The notes under the pieces were generated by a model. It saw only the letters and a program-made list of their open reading frames with translations. It was not told where the DNA came from and made no database searches. This document shows, in pieces, positions 16,689-26,110 of a stretch of DNA of 64,000 nt (position 1 is the first letter of the stretch; the number at the start of each line of letters is the position of its first letter). The stretch lies in contig NZ_CP076457.1 of assembly GCF_018866325.1 (NCBI RefSeq), positions 2,639,001-2,703,000 of the forward strand. Direction: 5' to 3'. Both the position numbers and the translations under genes were made by a program. Source of the DNA: Streptomyces sp. YPW6 (GTDB taxonomy: Bacteria > Actinomycetota > Actinomycetes > Streptomycetales > Streptomycetaceae).

Positions 16689-19600
16689 TTGCGCAGACAC
16701 GTGAGAAACGCGTGCATACCCGCGGTCGCCACGGCGGCCGCGGTGGCGCTGGCGGCCGGCATGATCAGCCCCGCCGTCGCCCAGCCGGACCCGAGGGGGG
16801 CGGCCGGCACCCGGGCGCAGGCCCAGGACCGGGAGACACGCCGGCTGACCCTCGTCACCGGCGACCGGGTCACCGTGGACGCCGAGGGCAGGCCGGTCGC
16901 CTTCCGGCCCGCGAAGGGCCGGGAGCACATCCCGGTCCAGCGGATGAGCGACCGGGGGCACACGCTCGTCCTTCCGGCCGACGCCCACCGGCTGATCGTC
17001 TCCGGCAAGCTCGACCGGCGGCTGTTCGACGTCACCGAACTGAGCCGTCCGGAGAACCTCCGGGCCCAGCGGGACGGTCTGAAGCTGATCGTCGGCTACC
17101 GGGGCAAGCAGGCCGCCACCGCGAAGGCGCAGGTCCGTGACGCGGGCGGCACCGAGGTCGGCCGGAGCCTGAGGTCGCTGAACGCCGAGTCGGTAACGAC
17201 GCCGACGAGCGACGCGCCGGAGATCTGGAAGGCGCTCACCGAGCGTCGTGCCGGGGGCGACCGGGTGACCACCGCCGCCGGGATCGACCGGGTCTGGCTG
17301 GACGGCGTCCGGAAGGCGAGCCTCGACCGGAGCGTCCCGCAGATCGGCGCCCCGGCGGCCTGGAAGGCCGGCTTCACCGGCAAGGGCGTCACGATCGCGG
17401 TCCTGGACACCGGGACGGACTCCACCCACCCCGACCTCAAGGGCAAGATCCTCGCGGAGAAGAACTTCAGCACCGCGAAGGACACGAAGGACCGGGTCGG
17501 CCACGGGACGCACGTCGCCTCGATCGCGGCGGGCACCGGCGCGAAGTCGGGCGGCAGACTCAAGGGCGTGGCCCCGGACGCGAGGCTGCTCTCGGGCAAG
17601 GTGCTGGACGACGAGGGCTACGGCGAGGACTCCGGCATCCTGGCCGGTATGGAGTGGGCGGTCGCCCAGGGCGCCGACATCGTCAACCTGAGCCTGGGCG
17701 GCCCCGACAGCCCCGAGGTGGACCCCCTGGAGGCGGCGGTCGACAAGCTGTCGGCCGAGAAGGGCGTCCTCTTCGCCATCGCCGCGGGCAACGAGGGCGA
17801 CGGCGCGGGCACGGTCGGCTCGCCGGGCAGCGCGGACGCCGCGCTGACCGTGGGCGCGGTCGACGACGAGGACAAGCTGGCGGACTTCTCCAGCCGCGGC
17901 CCGCGGATCGGCGACGGTGCGATCAAGCCGGATGTGACGGCCCCCGGCGTCGACACCACGGCGGCCGTCCCGCCGGGTTCGCTGATCGCCCGGGAGGTGG
18001 GCGAGAATCCCGCCGGTTACGCGACCATCTCGGGTACGTCGATGGCCACCCCGCACGTCGCGGGCGCGGCCGCGCTGCTCAAGCAGCAGCGCCCCGACTG
18101 GAAGTCCGCCGAGCTGAAGGGCGCGCTGACCGCGTCCACGAAGCCCGGGGCGTACACCCCGTTCCAGCAGGGCTCCGGCCGGATCCAGGTGGACCGGGCG
18201 ATCGCCCAGAGCGTCGTGGCGGAGCCGGTCTCGGTGAGCTTCGGCGTACAGCGGTGGCCGCACACGGATGACGTCCCGGTCGGCAAGAAGGTGACGTACC
18301 GCAACCTCGGCACGGCCGATGTCACCCTGGATCTGAAGGTGACCGGCACCGGCCCGGCGGGCAGGCCGGCCCCGGCGGGCTTCTTCACCCTCGGCGCGGA
18401 CCGGGTGACCGTCCCCGCGGGCGGCACCGCGGAGGCGACGCTGACCGCCGACACCCGGATCGGCGGCACGGCGGACGGGACCTACTCCGCCTACGTGGTG
18501 GCGACGGGCGGCGGGCAGACCGTGCGCACGGCGGCCGCCGTCGAGCGGGAGGTCGAGAGCTACGACCTGACGGTCAGGCACCTGGACCGGAAGGGCCGTC
18601 CGGCGGCGACCGCGGAGAGCACGCTCTACGGCTTCGACGACCGGGCCGGCGGCTCGTTCCTCAGCCCGCAGGTGGTGAACGGCACGGCGAGGATCCGGGT
18701 GCCCAGGGGCACGTACGTGGTCAACTCCACCGTCTACAACCACCCGACGGACTTCACCAAGGGCGCCGACTGGATCGCCCAGCCGAAGCTCGCGGTCACC
18801 AGGAACACCTCGCTGACGTTCGACGCCCGCAAGGCGAAGCCGGTGAGGATCACGCTGCCGGACGCGAAGGCGACGTCGCAGCTGTTCTCGCCGGACTACT
18901 CGGTGGAATCGAAGAACGACGGAGTGTCCTTCGGCTGGATGATGGACTCGCCGGCCAACTTCCGCACGCTCCACGTGGGTCCGCAGATCACGGACGGATC
19001 GCTCGCCCAGCGCTGGTCGGGCATGTGGACCAAGGGCGCCTCGACCGAGTACGACATCACGGTCGGCGGCCCGGTCAAGAAGCTCGCGACCGGCTACGAC
19101 CGGAAGTTCACCGCCGGCGGGCTGGCCAAGGTGAAGGTCACCATGGGCGCGGCCGGGTCGAAGAAGAAGGGCGCACTCGCCGCCTGGGGCTTCCTGCCCT
19201 CGTCGGGCGGCGGCGTGGCCGCCTCGATCGAGCAGAAGCTGCCCGGCACCCGCACGCTGTATCTCTCCACCGCCGACAAGGTGCGCTGGAGCTTCGAGTT
19301 CAGCCAGGTGGGACCGCCCGACACGGAGGGCTTCCCGACGTACGAGGCGGGTTACCAGGTCGGTGACGAGGCCGCGTACAAGGGAGGCCGGACGTACAAG
19401 AGGTCTGTGAACACCGGGGTGTTCGGCCCGCTGGTGAGCAAGGACTTCGGCGTGGTCCGTGAGGGCAACCAGATCGTCGGCATGCTCCCGCTGCTGGCGG
19501 ACGGGGCGGGCAACGCGGGCTCCATGACGCACTCCTCGGCCACGACCGTCCTGTACCGCAACGGCAAGAAGATCGGCCGGAACAGCGACCCGCTGAGCGG

Positions 19601-20045
19601 CGGTGAGCCCTTCAGGGTCCCGTCCGGATCCGCGGCCTACAAGCTGTCGGCCACCATCCGGCACAGCGCGAGGATCAGCCCGCTCTCCACCCGGGTGGAC
19701 GCGTCCTGGACGTTCCGATCGAAGAAGACCGCGTTCACGATGCTCCCGGTCTCCACGGTCCGGTTCACCCCGGCCCTCGGCGCCGACGGCCGGGCCAAGG
19801 CGGGCAGGACCGTCTCGGTGCCGGTGAAGGTGCACGGCGCTGCTGCGGGCAGGAACCTGAAGTCGCTGAAGACGTACGTCAGTTACAACGACGGCACGAC
19901 CTGGAAGAAGGTCACGGTGAAGAAGGGGAGGATCACCGTCAAGAACCCGGCGAAGAACAAGGCGATCTCCTTCGCCGCCAAGGTCACCGACAAGAAGGGC
20001 AACACCTCGTCGGTGCGGATCTACCGCGCGTACCTGGGCAAGTGA
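16689..20045 (+). CDS. Large secreted subtilisin-like serine protease (S8)
   Basis: The 1118-aa secreted protease has a signal peptide (about residues 1-31, ending AVAQ), a propeptide to about 210, and an S8 catalytic domain with the triad Asp240 (VLDTGTDSTHPDL), His272 (GHGTHVAS) and Ser451 (GTSMATPHVAG), plus oxyanion Asn in AAGNEG. About 600 C-terminal residues of beta-rich repeats follow, of unknown role. The overall size matches the large extracellular Streptomyces peptidases. The TTG at 16689 lies very close to GGGGGAG, while GTG 16701 is an alternative; both leave the signal peptide intact. It is monocistronic with a strong terminator at 20081. Confidence 0.93.
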   Translation: MRRHVRNACIPAVATAAAVALAAGMISPAVAQPDPRGAAGTRAQAQDRETRRLTLVTGDRVTVDAEGRPVAFRPAKGREHIPVQRMSDRGHTLVLPADAHRLIVSGKLDRRLFDVTELSRPENLRAQRDGLKLIVGYRGKQAATAKAQVRDAGGTEVGRSLRSLNAESVTTPTSDAPEIWKALTERRAGGDRVTTAAGIDRVWLDGVRKASLDRSVPQIGAPAAWKAGFTGKGVTIAVLDTGTDSTHPDLKGKILAEKNFSTAKDTKDRVGHGTHVASIAAGTGAKSGGRLKGVAPDARLLSGKVLDDEGYGEDSGILAGMEWAVAQGADIVNLSLGGPDSPEVDPLEAAVDKLSAEKGVLFAIAAGNEGDGAGTVGSPGSADAALTVGAVDDEDKLADFSSRGPRIGDGAIKPDVTAPGVDTTAAVPPGSLIAREVGENPAGYATISGTSMATPHVAGAAALLKQQRPDWKSAELKGALTASTKPGAYTPFQQGSGRIQVDRAIAQSVVAEPVSVSFGVQRWPHTDDVPVGKKVTYRNLGTADVTLDLKVTGTGPAGRPAPAGFFTLGADRVTVPAGGTAEATLTADTRIGGTADGTYSAYVVATGGGQTVRTAAAVEREVESYDLTVRHLDRKGRPAATAESTLYGFDDRAGGSFLSPQVVNGTARIRVPRGTYVVNSTVYNHPTDFTKGADWIAQPKLAVTRNTSLTFDARKAKPVRITLPDAKATSQLFSPDYSVESKNDGVSFGWMMDSPANFRTLHVGPQITDGSLAQRWSGMWTKGASTEYDITVGGPVKKLATGYDRKFTAGGLAKVKVTMGAAGSKKKGALAAWGFLPSSGGGVAASIEQKLPGTRTLYLSTADKVRWSFEFSQVGPPDTEGFPTYEAGYQVGDEAAYKGGRTYKRSVNTGVFGPLVSKDFGVVREGNQIVGMLPLLADGAGNAGSMTHSSATTVLYRNGKKIGRNSDPLSGGEPFRVPSGSAAYKLSATIRHSARISPLSTRVDASWTFRSKKTAFTMLPVSTVRFTPALGADGRAKAGRTVSVPVKVHGAAAGRNLKSLKTYVSYNDGTTWKKVTVKKGRITVKNPAKNKAISFAAKVTDKKGNTSSVRIYRAYLGK

Positions 20046-20080
20046 CGGGCGCTCGCCGGTAGTTCACCCTTCGCACGACG

Positions 20081-20119
20081 GCGGCCCGCCGCACGGAGCG
20101 CATCCGTGCGGCGGGCCGC
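20081..20119 (+). terminator. Terminator after S8 protease
   Basis: The perfect 17-bp stem GCGGCCCGCCGCACGGA at 20081-20097 pairs with 20103-20119 across a 5-nt loop. Confidence 0.85.
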
Positions 20120-20126
20120 CGGTGTG

Positions 20127-20332
20127 TCAGCTGACGGGGAGGACGCCGGTGTCCAGGACCAGCCCGAACGGCTCGGGGAGGGTGAGCTCACGCCCGTACT
20201 CGACCGTCTCCAGGACCCGGTACGTACCGCCCTCCGGGGGCGGTCTCCTCTATCGGTACGTCACCGGGTCCAGCATGCCGAACGGGACCGGCGGCAGTCC
20301 ACCGATCCCGTTCACCCGTACGAGGAAACCGC
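20127..20332 (-). pseudogene. Relic of an Uma2-family (DUF820) gene, C-terminal end only
   Basis: In one minus-strand frame ending at the TGA at 20127-20129 the sequence reads YRVLETVEYGREL then TLPEPFGLVLDTGVLP, typical of the C-terminal end of actinobacterial Uma2 (PD-(D/E)XK nuclease fold) proteins. About 30 codons upstream the same frame contains a TAG, directly after FGMLDPVTYR, and no start or catalytic core is present. It is therefore a decayed fragment squeezed between the protease terminator and deoA. The family call rests on a short motif. Confidence 0.5.
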
Positions 20333-20335
20333 AGG

Positions 20336-21613
20336 TCAGGCGATACGTTCCCGCACCACCGGCAGCGGCGAGAACGACGTGCCGGCCGGGGCGATGTCGT
20401 ACGCCCCGGGCAGTGCCTTCAGCGCGTAGTCGAACTTCTCCGGGGTGTCCGTGTGCAGCGTCATCAGAGGCTGGCCCTCGGTGACGGTGTCGCCGGGCTT
20501 GGCGTGGAGTTCGACGCCCGCGCCCGCCTGCACCGGGTCCTCCTTGCGCGCGCGGCCCGCGCCGAGGCGCCAGGCGGCGACGCCGACGTCGTAGGCGTCC
20601 AGGCGGGTGAGGATGCCGGAGGCGGAGGCGGTGACCACGTGCTGTTCGCGGGCGGTGGGGAGCGTGGCGTCCGGGTCGCCGCCCTGGGCGGAGATCATGC
20701 GGCGCCAGACGTCCATCGCGGAGCCGTCGGCCAGCGCCTTCTCGGGGTCGGCGTCCTTCAGGCCCGCCGCGTCCAGCATCTCGCGGGCGAGGGCGAGGGT
20801 CAGGTCGACGACGTCCTTCGGGCCGCCGCCGGCCAGGACCTCGACGGACTCGCGGACCTCCAGGGCGTTGCCCGCGGTGAGGCCGAGGGGGGTCGACATG
20901 TCGGTGAGCAGGGCGACCGTGCGCACGCCGCTGTCGGTGCCGAGCGCGACCATCGTGGAGGCCAGTTCGCGGGCGTCCTCGATGGTCTTCATGAAGGCGC
21001 CGGAGCCGACCTTGACGTCCAGGACGAGCGCGCCGGTGCCCTCGGCGATCTTCTTGGACATGATCGAGCTGGCGATCAGCGGGATGGCCTCGACGGTGCC
21101 GGTGACGTCGCGCAGCGCGTACAGCTTCTTGTCGGCGGGGGCCAGCCCGTCACCGGCGGCGCAGATGACCGCGCCGGTGGTGTCGAGGACGTCCAGCATC
21201 TCCTGGTTGGAGAGGTGGGCCCGCCAGCCGGGGATGGACTCCAGCTTGTCCAGGGTGCCGCCGGTGTGGCCGAGGCCCCGGCCGCTGAGCTGCGGCACGG
21301 CCGCGCCGCAGGCGGCGACCAGCGGGGCGAGCGGCAGGGTGATCTTGTCGCCGACGCCGCCGGTGGAGTGCTTGTCGGTGGTGGGACGGGAGAGGGCGTC
21401 GAAGTTCATCCGCTCGCCCGAGGCGATCATCGCGGCGGTCCAGCGGGCGATCTCGGTGCGGTTCATGCCGTTGAGCAGGATCGCCATGGCGAGGGCGGAC
21501 ATCTGCTCGTCGGCGACCTCGCCGCGGGTGTAGGCGTCGATGACCCAGTCGATCTGCTCGGGGGTCAGCTCGCCTCGGTCCCGCTTGGTGCGGATGACGG
21601 AGATGGCGTCCAT
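20336..21613 (-). CDS. deoA: Thymidine phosphorylase (pyrimidine-nucleoside phosphorylase)
   Basis: The 425-aa enzyme splits thymidine/deoxyuridine with phosphate into base and deoxyribose-1-phosphate. The family signature is present: DKHSTGGVGDKITLPLAPLV (phosphate loop) and SGRGLGHTGGTLDKLESIPG, with the K/R-rich loop KKIAEGTGALVLDVKVGSGAF. The C-terminal barrel-sandwich domain is intact (AKPGDTVTEGQPLMTLH). The ATG at 21613 follows AAGGA. It has its own operator-like palindrome 46 bp upstream and is separated from cdd by a terminator, so it is a distinct transcription unit of the nucleoside regulon. Confidence 0.95.
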   Translation of the reverse strand: MDAISVIRTKRDRGELTPEQIDWVIDAYTRGEVADEQMSALAMAILLNGMNRTEIARWTAAMIASGERMNFDALSRPTTDKHSTGGVGDKITLPLAPLVAACGAAVPQLSGRGLGHTGGTLDKLESIPGWRAHLSNQEMLDVLDTTGAVICAAGDGLAPADKKLYALRDVTGTVEAIPLIASSIMSKKIAEGTGALVLDVKVGSGAFMKTIEDARELASTMVALGTDSGVRTVALLTDMSTPLGLTAGNALEVRESVEVLAGGGPKDVVDLTLALAREMLDAAGLKDADPEKALADGSAMDVWRRMISAQGGDPDATLPTAREQHVVTASASGILTRLDAYDVGVAAWRLGAGRARKEDPVQAGAGVELHAKPGDTVTEGQPLMTLHTDTPEKFDYALKALPGAYDIAPAGTSFSPLPVVRERIA

Positions 21614-21658
21614 GGGAATCCTTCCGGCCGGGTGCGTGCGCGCGTGTCCACGATGACT

Positions 21659-21670
21659 CTACGCGCATAG
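21659..21670. promoter_or_regulatory. Palindrome upstream of deoA (nucleoside operator candidate 2)
   Basis: CTACGCGCATAG lies within the longer near-palindrome CTCTACGCGCATAGAG (21657-21672, one mismatched pair). It is 46 bp upstream of the deoA ATG and matches the site before add at 11 of 12 positions. Confidence 0.6.
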
Positions 21671-21682
21671 AGAGGGGAAAGA

Positions 21683-21715
21683 GCGGTGGCCCTTCCGGGA
21701 AGGAAGGGCCACCGC
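21683..21715 (-). terminator. Terminator of the ABC-cdd operon
   Basis: The perfect 14-bp stem GCGGTGGCCCTTCC / GGAAGGGCCACCGC with a 5-nt loop lies just downstream of cdd on the minus strand, with a TTTCCCC tail. Confidence 0.8.
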
Positions 21716-21763
21716 CGGGAGAAACGGGCCTCGGCCGAGGTGCTGCCGAGGGTGCTGCGGGCT

Positions 21764-22177
21764 TCAGCCGAGGTGCTGCGGGCCGAACGACTGCGGCAGC
21801 ATCTCGTCCAGCGTGCGCCGCCCGTCGGGCGTCTCCAGGAGGAGTCCGGGGCCGCCGAACTCGTACAGGAGCTGTCGGCACCGGCCGCACGGCACCAGGA
21901 TCGCCCCGGTGCCGTCCACACAGGTGAAGTGGGTCAGCCGGCCGCCGCCGGTGGCCTGGAGCGTGGAGACCAGACCGCACTCGGCGCAGAGTGAGAGGCC
22001 GTAGCTGGCGTTCTCCACGTTGCAGCCGGTGATGGTGCGGCCGTCGTCCACCCGGGCGGCGACACCGACCGGGAAGCCCGAGTAGGGGGCGTACGCCCGG
22101 GACATGGCGTCCCGGGCGGCCTCCCGCAGGGCGTCCCAGTCGGCCTCCTCGAAGGCCGGGGCGGGCGGGGGTGTCAC
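21764..22177 (-). CDS. cdd: Cytidine deaminase
   Basis: The 137-aa zinc enzyme deaminates cytidine and deoxycytidine to uridine forms. Motifs seen: the substrate-binding YAPYSGFPVG and NVENASYGL, zinc-site CAECG (Cys; Glu as proton shuttle) and PCGRCRQ (two Cys). The length is typical of tetrameric CDA. The GTG start overlaps the stop of the permease gene (GTGA), so it is translated with the importer; uptake and first catabolic step are thereby co-expressed. The last codons contain two GCCGAGGTGCTGC direct repeats at the DNA level. Confidence 0.95.
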   Translation of the reverse strand: MTPPPAPAFEEADWDALREAARDAMSRAYAPYSGFPVGVAARVDDGRTITGCNVENASYGLSLCAECGLVSTLQATGGGRLTHFTCVDGTGAILVPCGRCRQLLYEFGGPGLLLETPDGRRTLDEMLPQSFGPQHLG

Positions 22178-23439
22178 TTGCCCTCGCCCTTGCGGTACGG
22201 CATGCCGTTGGCCTTCGGCATCCGCAGGCGTTGCGCGGACAGCGAGAGGACCAGCAGCGTGGTGACGTACGGCGCGGCGTCGACGAACTGGCTCGGCACC
22301 TGGTCGGTCAGGAAGTACCAGGTGAACAGCAGCGCGGAGAAGACCGCCGCGATCGCCGCGGAGACGTACTTCTTCTTGTACAGCTGCCAGATCACCGCGA
22401 TGACCAGCAGGATCGCCAGCAGGAGCAGCATCGCGTGGACGTTCTCGGCGCCGCCGCGCAGCTTGAGGCTGTCGGTGAAGCCGAAGAGGCCCGCACCCAG
22501 CGCCATGCCGCCCGGCATCCAGTTGCCGAAGATCATCGCGGCGAGACCGATGTAGCCGCGGCCGCCGGTCTGGCCCTCCTGGTAGATGCCGGTGGCGACG
22601 ATCGCGAGGAACGCGCCGCCGAGGCCCGCCAGACCGCCGGAGATCGTGACGGCGATGTACTTGTACTTGTACACGTTGACGCCGAGGGTCTCGGCTGCCA
22701 CCGGGGACTCACCGCAGGAGCGCAGCCGCAGCCCGAACGGGGTGCGCCACAGGATCCACCAGGTGGCGGGGACCAGCAGCAGGGCGACGACGGTCAGCAG
22801 GGACAGGCCGGTGACGAGCCCGCCGATGATGCCCGCCAGGTCGGAGATCAGGAACCAGTGCTGTTGTTGCAGGTCCTGCATCCAGTCCGAGAGCCCCGGG
22901 ACGGTGATCCTGTCGATCGGGTCGATGCGCGGCGACTGCTTCGAGGAGCCGCCCTGGACGCCGTCGAAGGCGAAGTTGGAGAGGTAGCGGGTGACGCCGA
23001 CGGCGAGGATGTTGATGGCCACGCCGGAGACGATGTGGTTCACGCCGAAGGTGACGGTGATGACGGCGTGCAGCAGGCCGCCGAGGCAGCCGCCGAGGAC
23101 GCCGAAGAGGACGCCCACCCAGGGACCCCACTGGAATCCGGCCCACGCGCCGAACCAGGTGCCGAGGATCATCATGCCTTCGAGGCCGATGTTGATGACG
23201 CCCGCGCGCTCGGCCCACAGGCCGCCGAGTCCGGCGAGGCCGATGGGAACGGCGAGCGCCAGGGCGCCGCGGACCTGGCCGACGGAGGTGATGTCGTTGG
23301 CGCCGCTGATGACACGGACCAGCGAGACCAGGGCGAGGGCGCCCGCGATGATCAGCAGGACGACGGGCAGGGAGAGCTTGCGGCGGCCGTTGCCCTTCTG
23401 GGGGGCGGGGCGTGCGGCAATGGTTTTGCTGGTGCTCAC
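22174..23439 (-). CDS. Nucleoside ABC transporter permease (second subunit)
   Basis: The 421-aa permease of the branched-chain/ribose-type BPD_transp_2 family resembles NupQ/YufQ of nucleoside (BMP-type) importers. About 9-10 membrane helices are predicted; conserved stretches include AERAGVINIGLEGMMILGT and the cytoplasmic loop VAAETLGVNVYKYKYIAV, which contacts the ATPase. It starts at GTG overlapping the upstream permease stop and ends overlapping cdd. It pairs with the preceding permease to form the channel. Confidence 0.92.
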   Translation of the reverse strand: MSTSKTIAARPAPQKGNGRRKLSLPVVLLIIAGALALVSLVRVISGANDITSVGQVRGALALAVPIGLAGLGGLWAERAGVINIGLEGMMILGTWFGAWAGFQWGPWVGVLFGVLGGCLGGLLHAVITVTFGVNHIVSGVAINILAVGVTRYLSNFAFDGVQGGSSKQSPRIDPIDRITVPGLSDWMQDLQQQHWFLISDLAGIIGGLVTGLSLLTVVALLLVPATWWILWRTPFGLRLRSCGESPVAAETLGVNVYKYKYIAVTISGGLAGLGGAFLAIVATGIYQEGQTGGRGYIGLAAMIFGNWMPGGMALGAGLFGFTDSLKLRGGAENVHAMLLLLAILLVIAVIWQLYKKKYVSAAIAAVFSALLFTWYFLTDQVPSQFVDAAPYVTTLLVLSLSAQRLRMPKANGMPYRKGEGK

Positions 23440-24554
23440 AGGGCCGCCTCCTTCTCGGTCGTGAGGGCGTGTCCGGCGGCGAGCTCCTCGCCGACCTTCT
23501 GCTGCTGGCGGCGGATGCCGTAACGGCGGACCAGCTCGTAGGAGACGACGACCGAGATCACGATCAGGCCCTGCATGATCGTGGCGATCTCCTTCTCGTA
23601 CCCGTACTGGTCGAGCGAGGCCGAGGACTTGTCCAGGAACGCGATCAGCAGGGCGCTGAGGGCGATGCCGAGCGGGTTGTTCCGGCCCAGCAGCGCGATG
23701 GTGATGCCGGTGAAGCCGATGCCCGTGGGGAAGTCGAGGCTGTAGGTGTGGGTGTCGCCGAGCAGGGTCGGCATCCCGGCCAGGCCCGCGACGGCGCCGG
23801 AGATGAGCATCGAGGTGAGGATCATCTTCTTGGCGTCCACACCGGAGGCCTGGGCCGCGGTCTCGCTGGCGCCGGTGGCGCGCAGGTCGAAGCCGAACCG
23901 GGTGTGGTTCAGGACGAACCAGTACAGGACTCCGCAGCCGGCGGCGACGAAGGTGAAGCCGTAGATCTCCCCGGCCATGTCGCCCATCGGCAGCCCCGGG
24001 AACCAGCCGGACTCCGGGATCTCGCCGGTGGTCAGGTTGTTGGAGCCGGGAGGCTGCTCGCCGAAGTTCTTCGGCAGGATCATCCAGGCGACGAGCGCGG
24101 TGGCGATCGAGTTGAGCATGATCGTCGAGACGACCTCGCTCACCCCGCGGGTGGTCTTGAGGAAGCCCGCGATGCCGGACCAGAACGCGCCCACGAGCAT
24201 GGCGACGATCACGATCAGCGCGATGTGCAGCGGCCCCGGCAGGTTGACGCTCGCGCCGACCAGCGCGGCCATCATCGCGGCGAGGCGGTACTGCCCGTCG
24301 ACGCCGATGTTGAAGAGGTTCATCCGGAAGCCGACGGCCACCGCGAGTGCGGCGAGGTAGTACGTGCCGGCCTGGTTGATGATCAGTACCTGGACGTCGG
24401 CGTAGGAGGCCGAGTCGAACATGATCCGGTACGGCTCGAAGGGGTTCTGCCCGGAGGCGAGCAGCACCACGGTCGTCAGCGCGAGGGCGACGACCAGGGC
24501 GAGCACCGGGCCGGCGAAGCCCAGGATCAGCCGGTCCTTGTCGAATTTCTTCAT
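23436..24554 (-). CDS. Nucleoside ABC transporter permease (first subunit)
   Basis: The 372-aa BPD_transp_2 permease resembles NupP/YufP. Features include GFRMNLFNIGVDGQYRLAAM and the ATPase-contact loop ETAAQASGVDAKKMILTSML, with a conserved GFTGITIALLGRNNP near the C-terminus. The ATG at 24554 overlaps the ATPase stop (ATGA) and its end overlaps the second permease. Tight coupling of ATPase-permease-permease-cdd indicates a single transcript. Confidence 0.92.
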   Translation of the reverse strand: MKKFDKDRLILGFAGPVLALVVALALTTVVLLASGQNPFEPYRIMFDSASYADVQVLIINQAGTYYLAALAVAVGFRMNLFNIGVDGQYRLAAMMAALVGASVNLPGPLHIALIVIVAMLVGAFWSGIAGFLKTTRGVSEVVSTIMLNSIATALVAWMILPKNFGEQPPGSNNLTTGEIPESGWFPGLPMGDMAGEIYGFTFVAAGCGVLYWFVLNHTRFGFDLRATGASETAAQASGVDAKKMILTSMLISGAVAGLAGMPTLLGDTHTYSLDFPTGIGFTGITIALLGRNNPLGIALSALLIAFLDKSSASLDQYGYEKEIATIMQGLIVISVVVSYELVRRYGIRRQQQKVGEELAAGHALTTEKEAAL

Positions 24555-26110
24555 CGGGCCTCGTCCTCCGGGTGTTCGAGGTGACCGGTGGCGGCGCCGG
24601 TCATGGCCGAGCCCAGTTCCTCCGGGGTGATGGTGGCCGGGTCGGCGTCCGCGACCAGCCGGCCGCGGTACATGACGCGCAGGGTGTCGGAGAGCCCGAT
24701 CAGCTCGTCCAGGTCGGCCGAGATCAGCAGCACGGCGAGCCCCTCGCGGCGGGCCTCGCGGATCTGGTCCCAGATCTGCGCCTGCGCGCCGACGTCCACC
24801 CCGCGGGTGGGGTGGGCGGCGATCAGGAACGTCGGCGCGTGGCTCATCTCGCGGCCGACGATCAGCTTCTGCTGATTGCCGCCGGACAGGGACGCCGCGG
24901 TGACGTCGATGCCGGGGGTGCGGACGTCGTACTCGCGCACGATGCGCTCGGTGTCGGCACGGGCCGCCTTGTTGTCCAGCAGCCAGCCGCGGCTGTTGGG
25001 CTTCTCGGAGACGTGGCCGAGGATGCGGTTCTCCCACAGCGGGGCGTTCAGCAGGACGCCGTGGCGGTGGCGGTCCTCGGGGATGTAGCCGATGCCGGCC
25101 TCGCGCCGCTTGCGGGTCGGGACGTGCGAGATGTCGTCCGCGCCGAGCGTGATCACTCCGGCGTCGGGGTGGCGCATGCCCATGAGGGCCTCGATGAGCT
25201 CGGTCTGGCCGTTGCCCTCGACGCCCGCGATCCCCAGGACCTCGCCCTGGTGGATGGTGAAGTCGATGCCAGCGAGCACGTCGCGGACGGTGCCGTCGGG
25301 GTCGGTGACGGTGAGCTTCAGATCCTGGACCCGCAGCGCGGGCACGTCGGTGACGGTGGACTCGCGGGTCTCCGGCGAGGGCAGCTCGCTGCCGACCATC
25401 AGCTCGGCGAGCTGCTTGGTCGTGGTGGAGCCCGGGTCCGCGGTGCCCACGGTCGTACCGCGGCGGATCACGGTGATCTCGTCGGCGACCGACAGCACCT
25501 CGCCCAGCTTGTGCGAGATGAAGATGACGGTCAGCCCCTCGGCCTTGAGCTCGCGCAGGTTGGCGAAGAGCGCGTCGACCTCCTGCGGTACGAGGACCGC
25601 GGTCGGCTCGTCCAGGATGAGGATGCGGGCGCCCCGGTAGAGCACCTTGAGGATCTCCACGCGCTGCCGGTCGGCGACCCCGAGGTCCTCCACGAGCGCG
25701 TCGGGCCGGATGCCCAGGCCGTACGCGTCGGAGATCTCCATGATCTTCTCCCGGGCGGCGGAGCCGATGCCGTGCAGGTGCTCGCCGCCGAGGACGACGT
25801 TCTCCAGGACGGTGAAGTTGTCGGCGAGCATGAAGTGCTGGTGCACCATGCCGATGCCGCGCTCGATGGCGTCGCCCGGGTTGGAGAGCGAGACCAGCTC
25901 GCCGTCGATCGCGATGGTGCCCTCGTCCGGCTTCTGCATGCCGTAGAGGATCTTCATCAGGGTGGACTTGCCGGCGCCGTTCTCACCGACGAGCGCGTGG
26001 ACCGTGCCCTTGCCGATGGTGATGTCGATGTCGTGGTTGGCGACGACGCCGGGGAAGCGCTTGGTGATGCCGTGCAGTTCTACGGCAGGGGGACTGCTGG
26101 ACGCGTTGAT
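24551..26110 (-). CDS. Nucleoside ABC transporter ATPase (tandem nucleotide-binding domains) with apparent AUC start
   Basis: The 519-aa protein has two ABC domains, like NupO/YufO. The first Walker A is GENGAGKST (residues 42-50 from the proposed start), with ABC signature VADRQRVEILK and Walker B RILILDEPTAVL. The second domain has the degenerate P-loop usual for this family (GVEGNGQTEL), then SLSGGNQQK. The first ATG (25957) lies after the Walker A lysine, so it cannot be the start. No ATG, GTG or TTG occurs further upstream in frame. An ATC at 26110 is 8 nt after AAGGAG and would give I/M-NASSSPPAVELHGIT, a normal family N-terminus. AUC initiation, or an ATG-to-ATC change or sequencing error, is implied. 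It is the first gene of the operon. Confidence 0.85.
   Translation of the reverse strand: MNASSSPPAVELHGITKRFPGVVANHDIDITIGKGTVHALVGENGAGKSTLMKILYGMQKPDEGTIAIDGELVSLSNPGDAIERGIGMVHQHFMLADNFTVLENVVLGGEHLHGIGSAAREKIMEISDAYGLGIRPDALVEDLGVADRQRVEILKVLYRGARILILDEPTAVLVPQEVDALFANLRELKAEGLTVIFISHKLGEVLSVADEITVIRRGTTVGTADPGSTTTKQLAELMVGSELPSPETRESTVTDVPALRVQDLKLTVTDPDGTVRDVLAGIDFTIHQGEVLGIAGVEGNGQTELIEALMGMRHPDAGVITLGADDISHVPTRKRREAGIGYIPEDRHRHGVLLNAPLWENRILGHVSEKPNSRGWLLDNKAARADTERIVREYDVRTPGIDVTAASLSGGNQQKLIVGREMSHAPTFLIAAHPTRGVDVGAQAQIWDQIREARREGLAVLLISADLDELIGLSDTLRVMYRGRLVADADPATITPEELGSAMTGAATGHLEHPEDEAR

Noticed and set aside
16599..19835. A 1078-codon open frame on the minus strand opposite the S8 protease
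   Set aside because: It is a high-GC shadow of the protease: its content is Arg/Gly/His-rich with no domain, and the opposite strand has signal peptide and catalytic triad.
25957..25957. ATG 25957 as the start of the nucleoside ABC ATPase
   Set aside because: It would remove the Walker A motif of the first domain; the reading frame continues upstream with normal family sequence.
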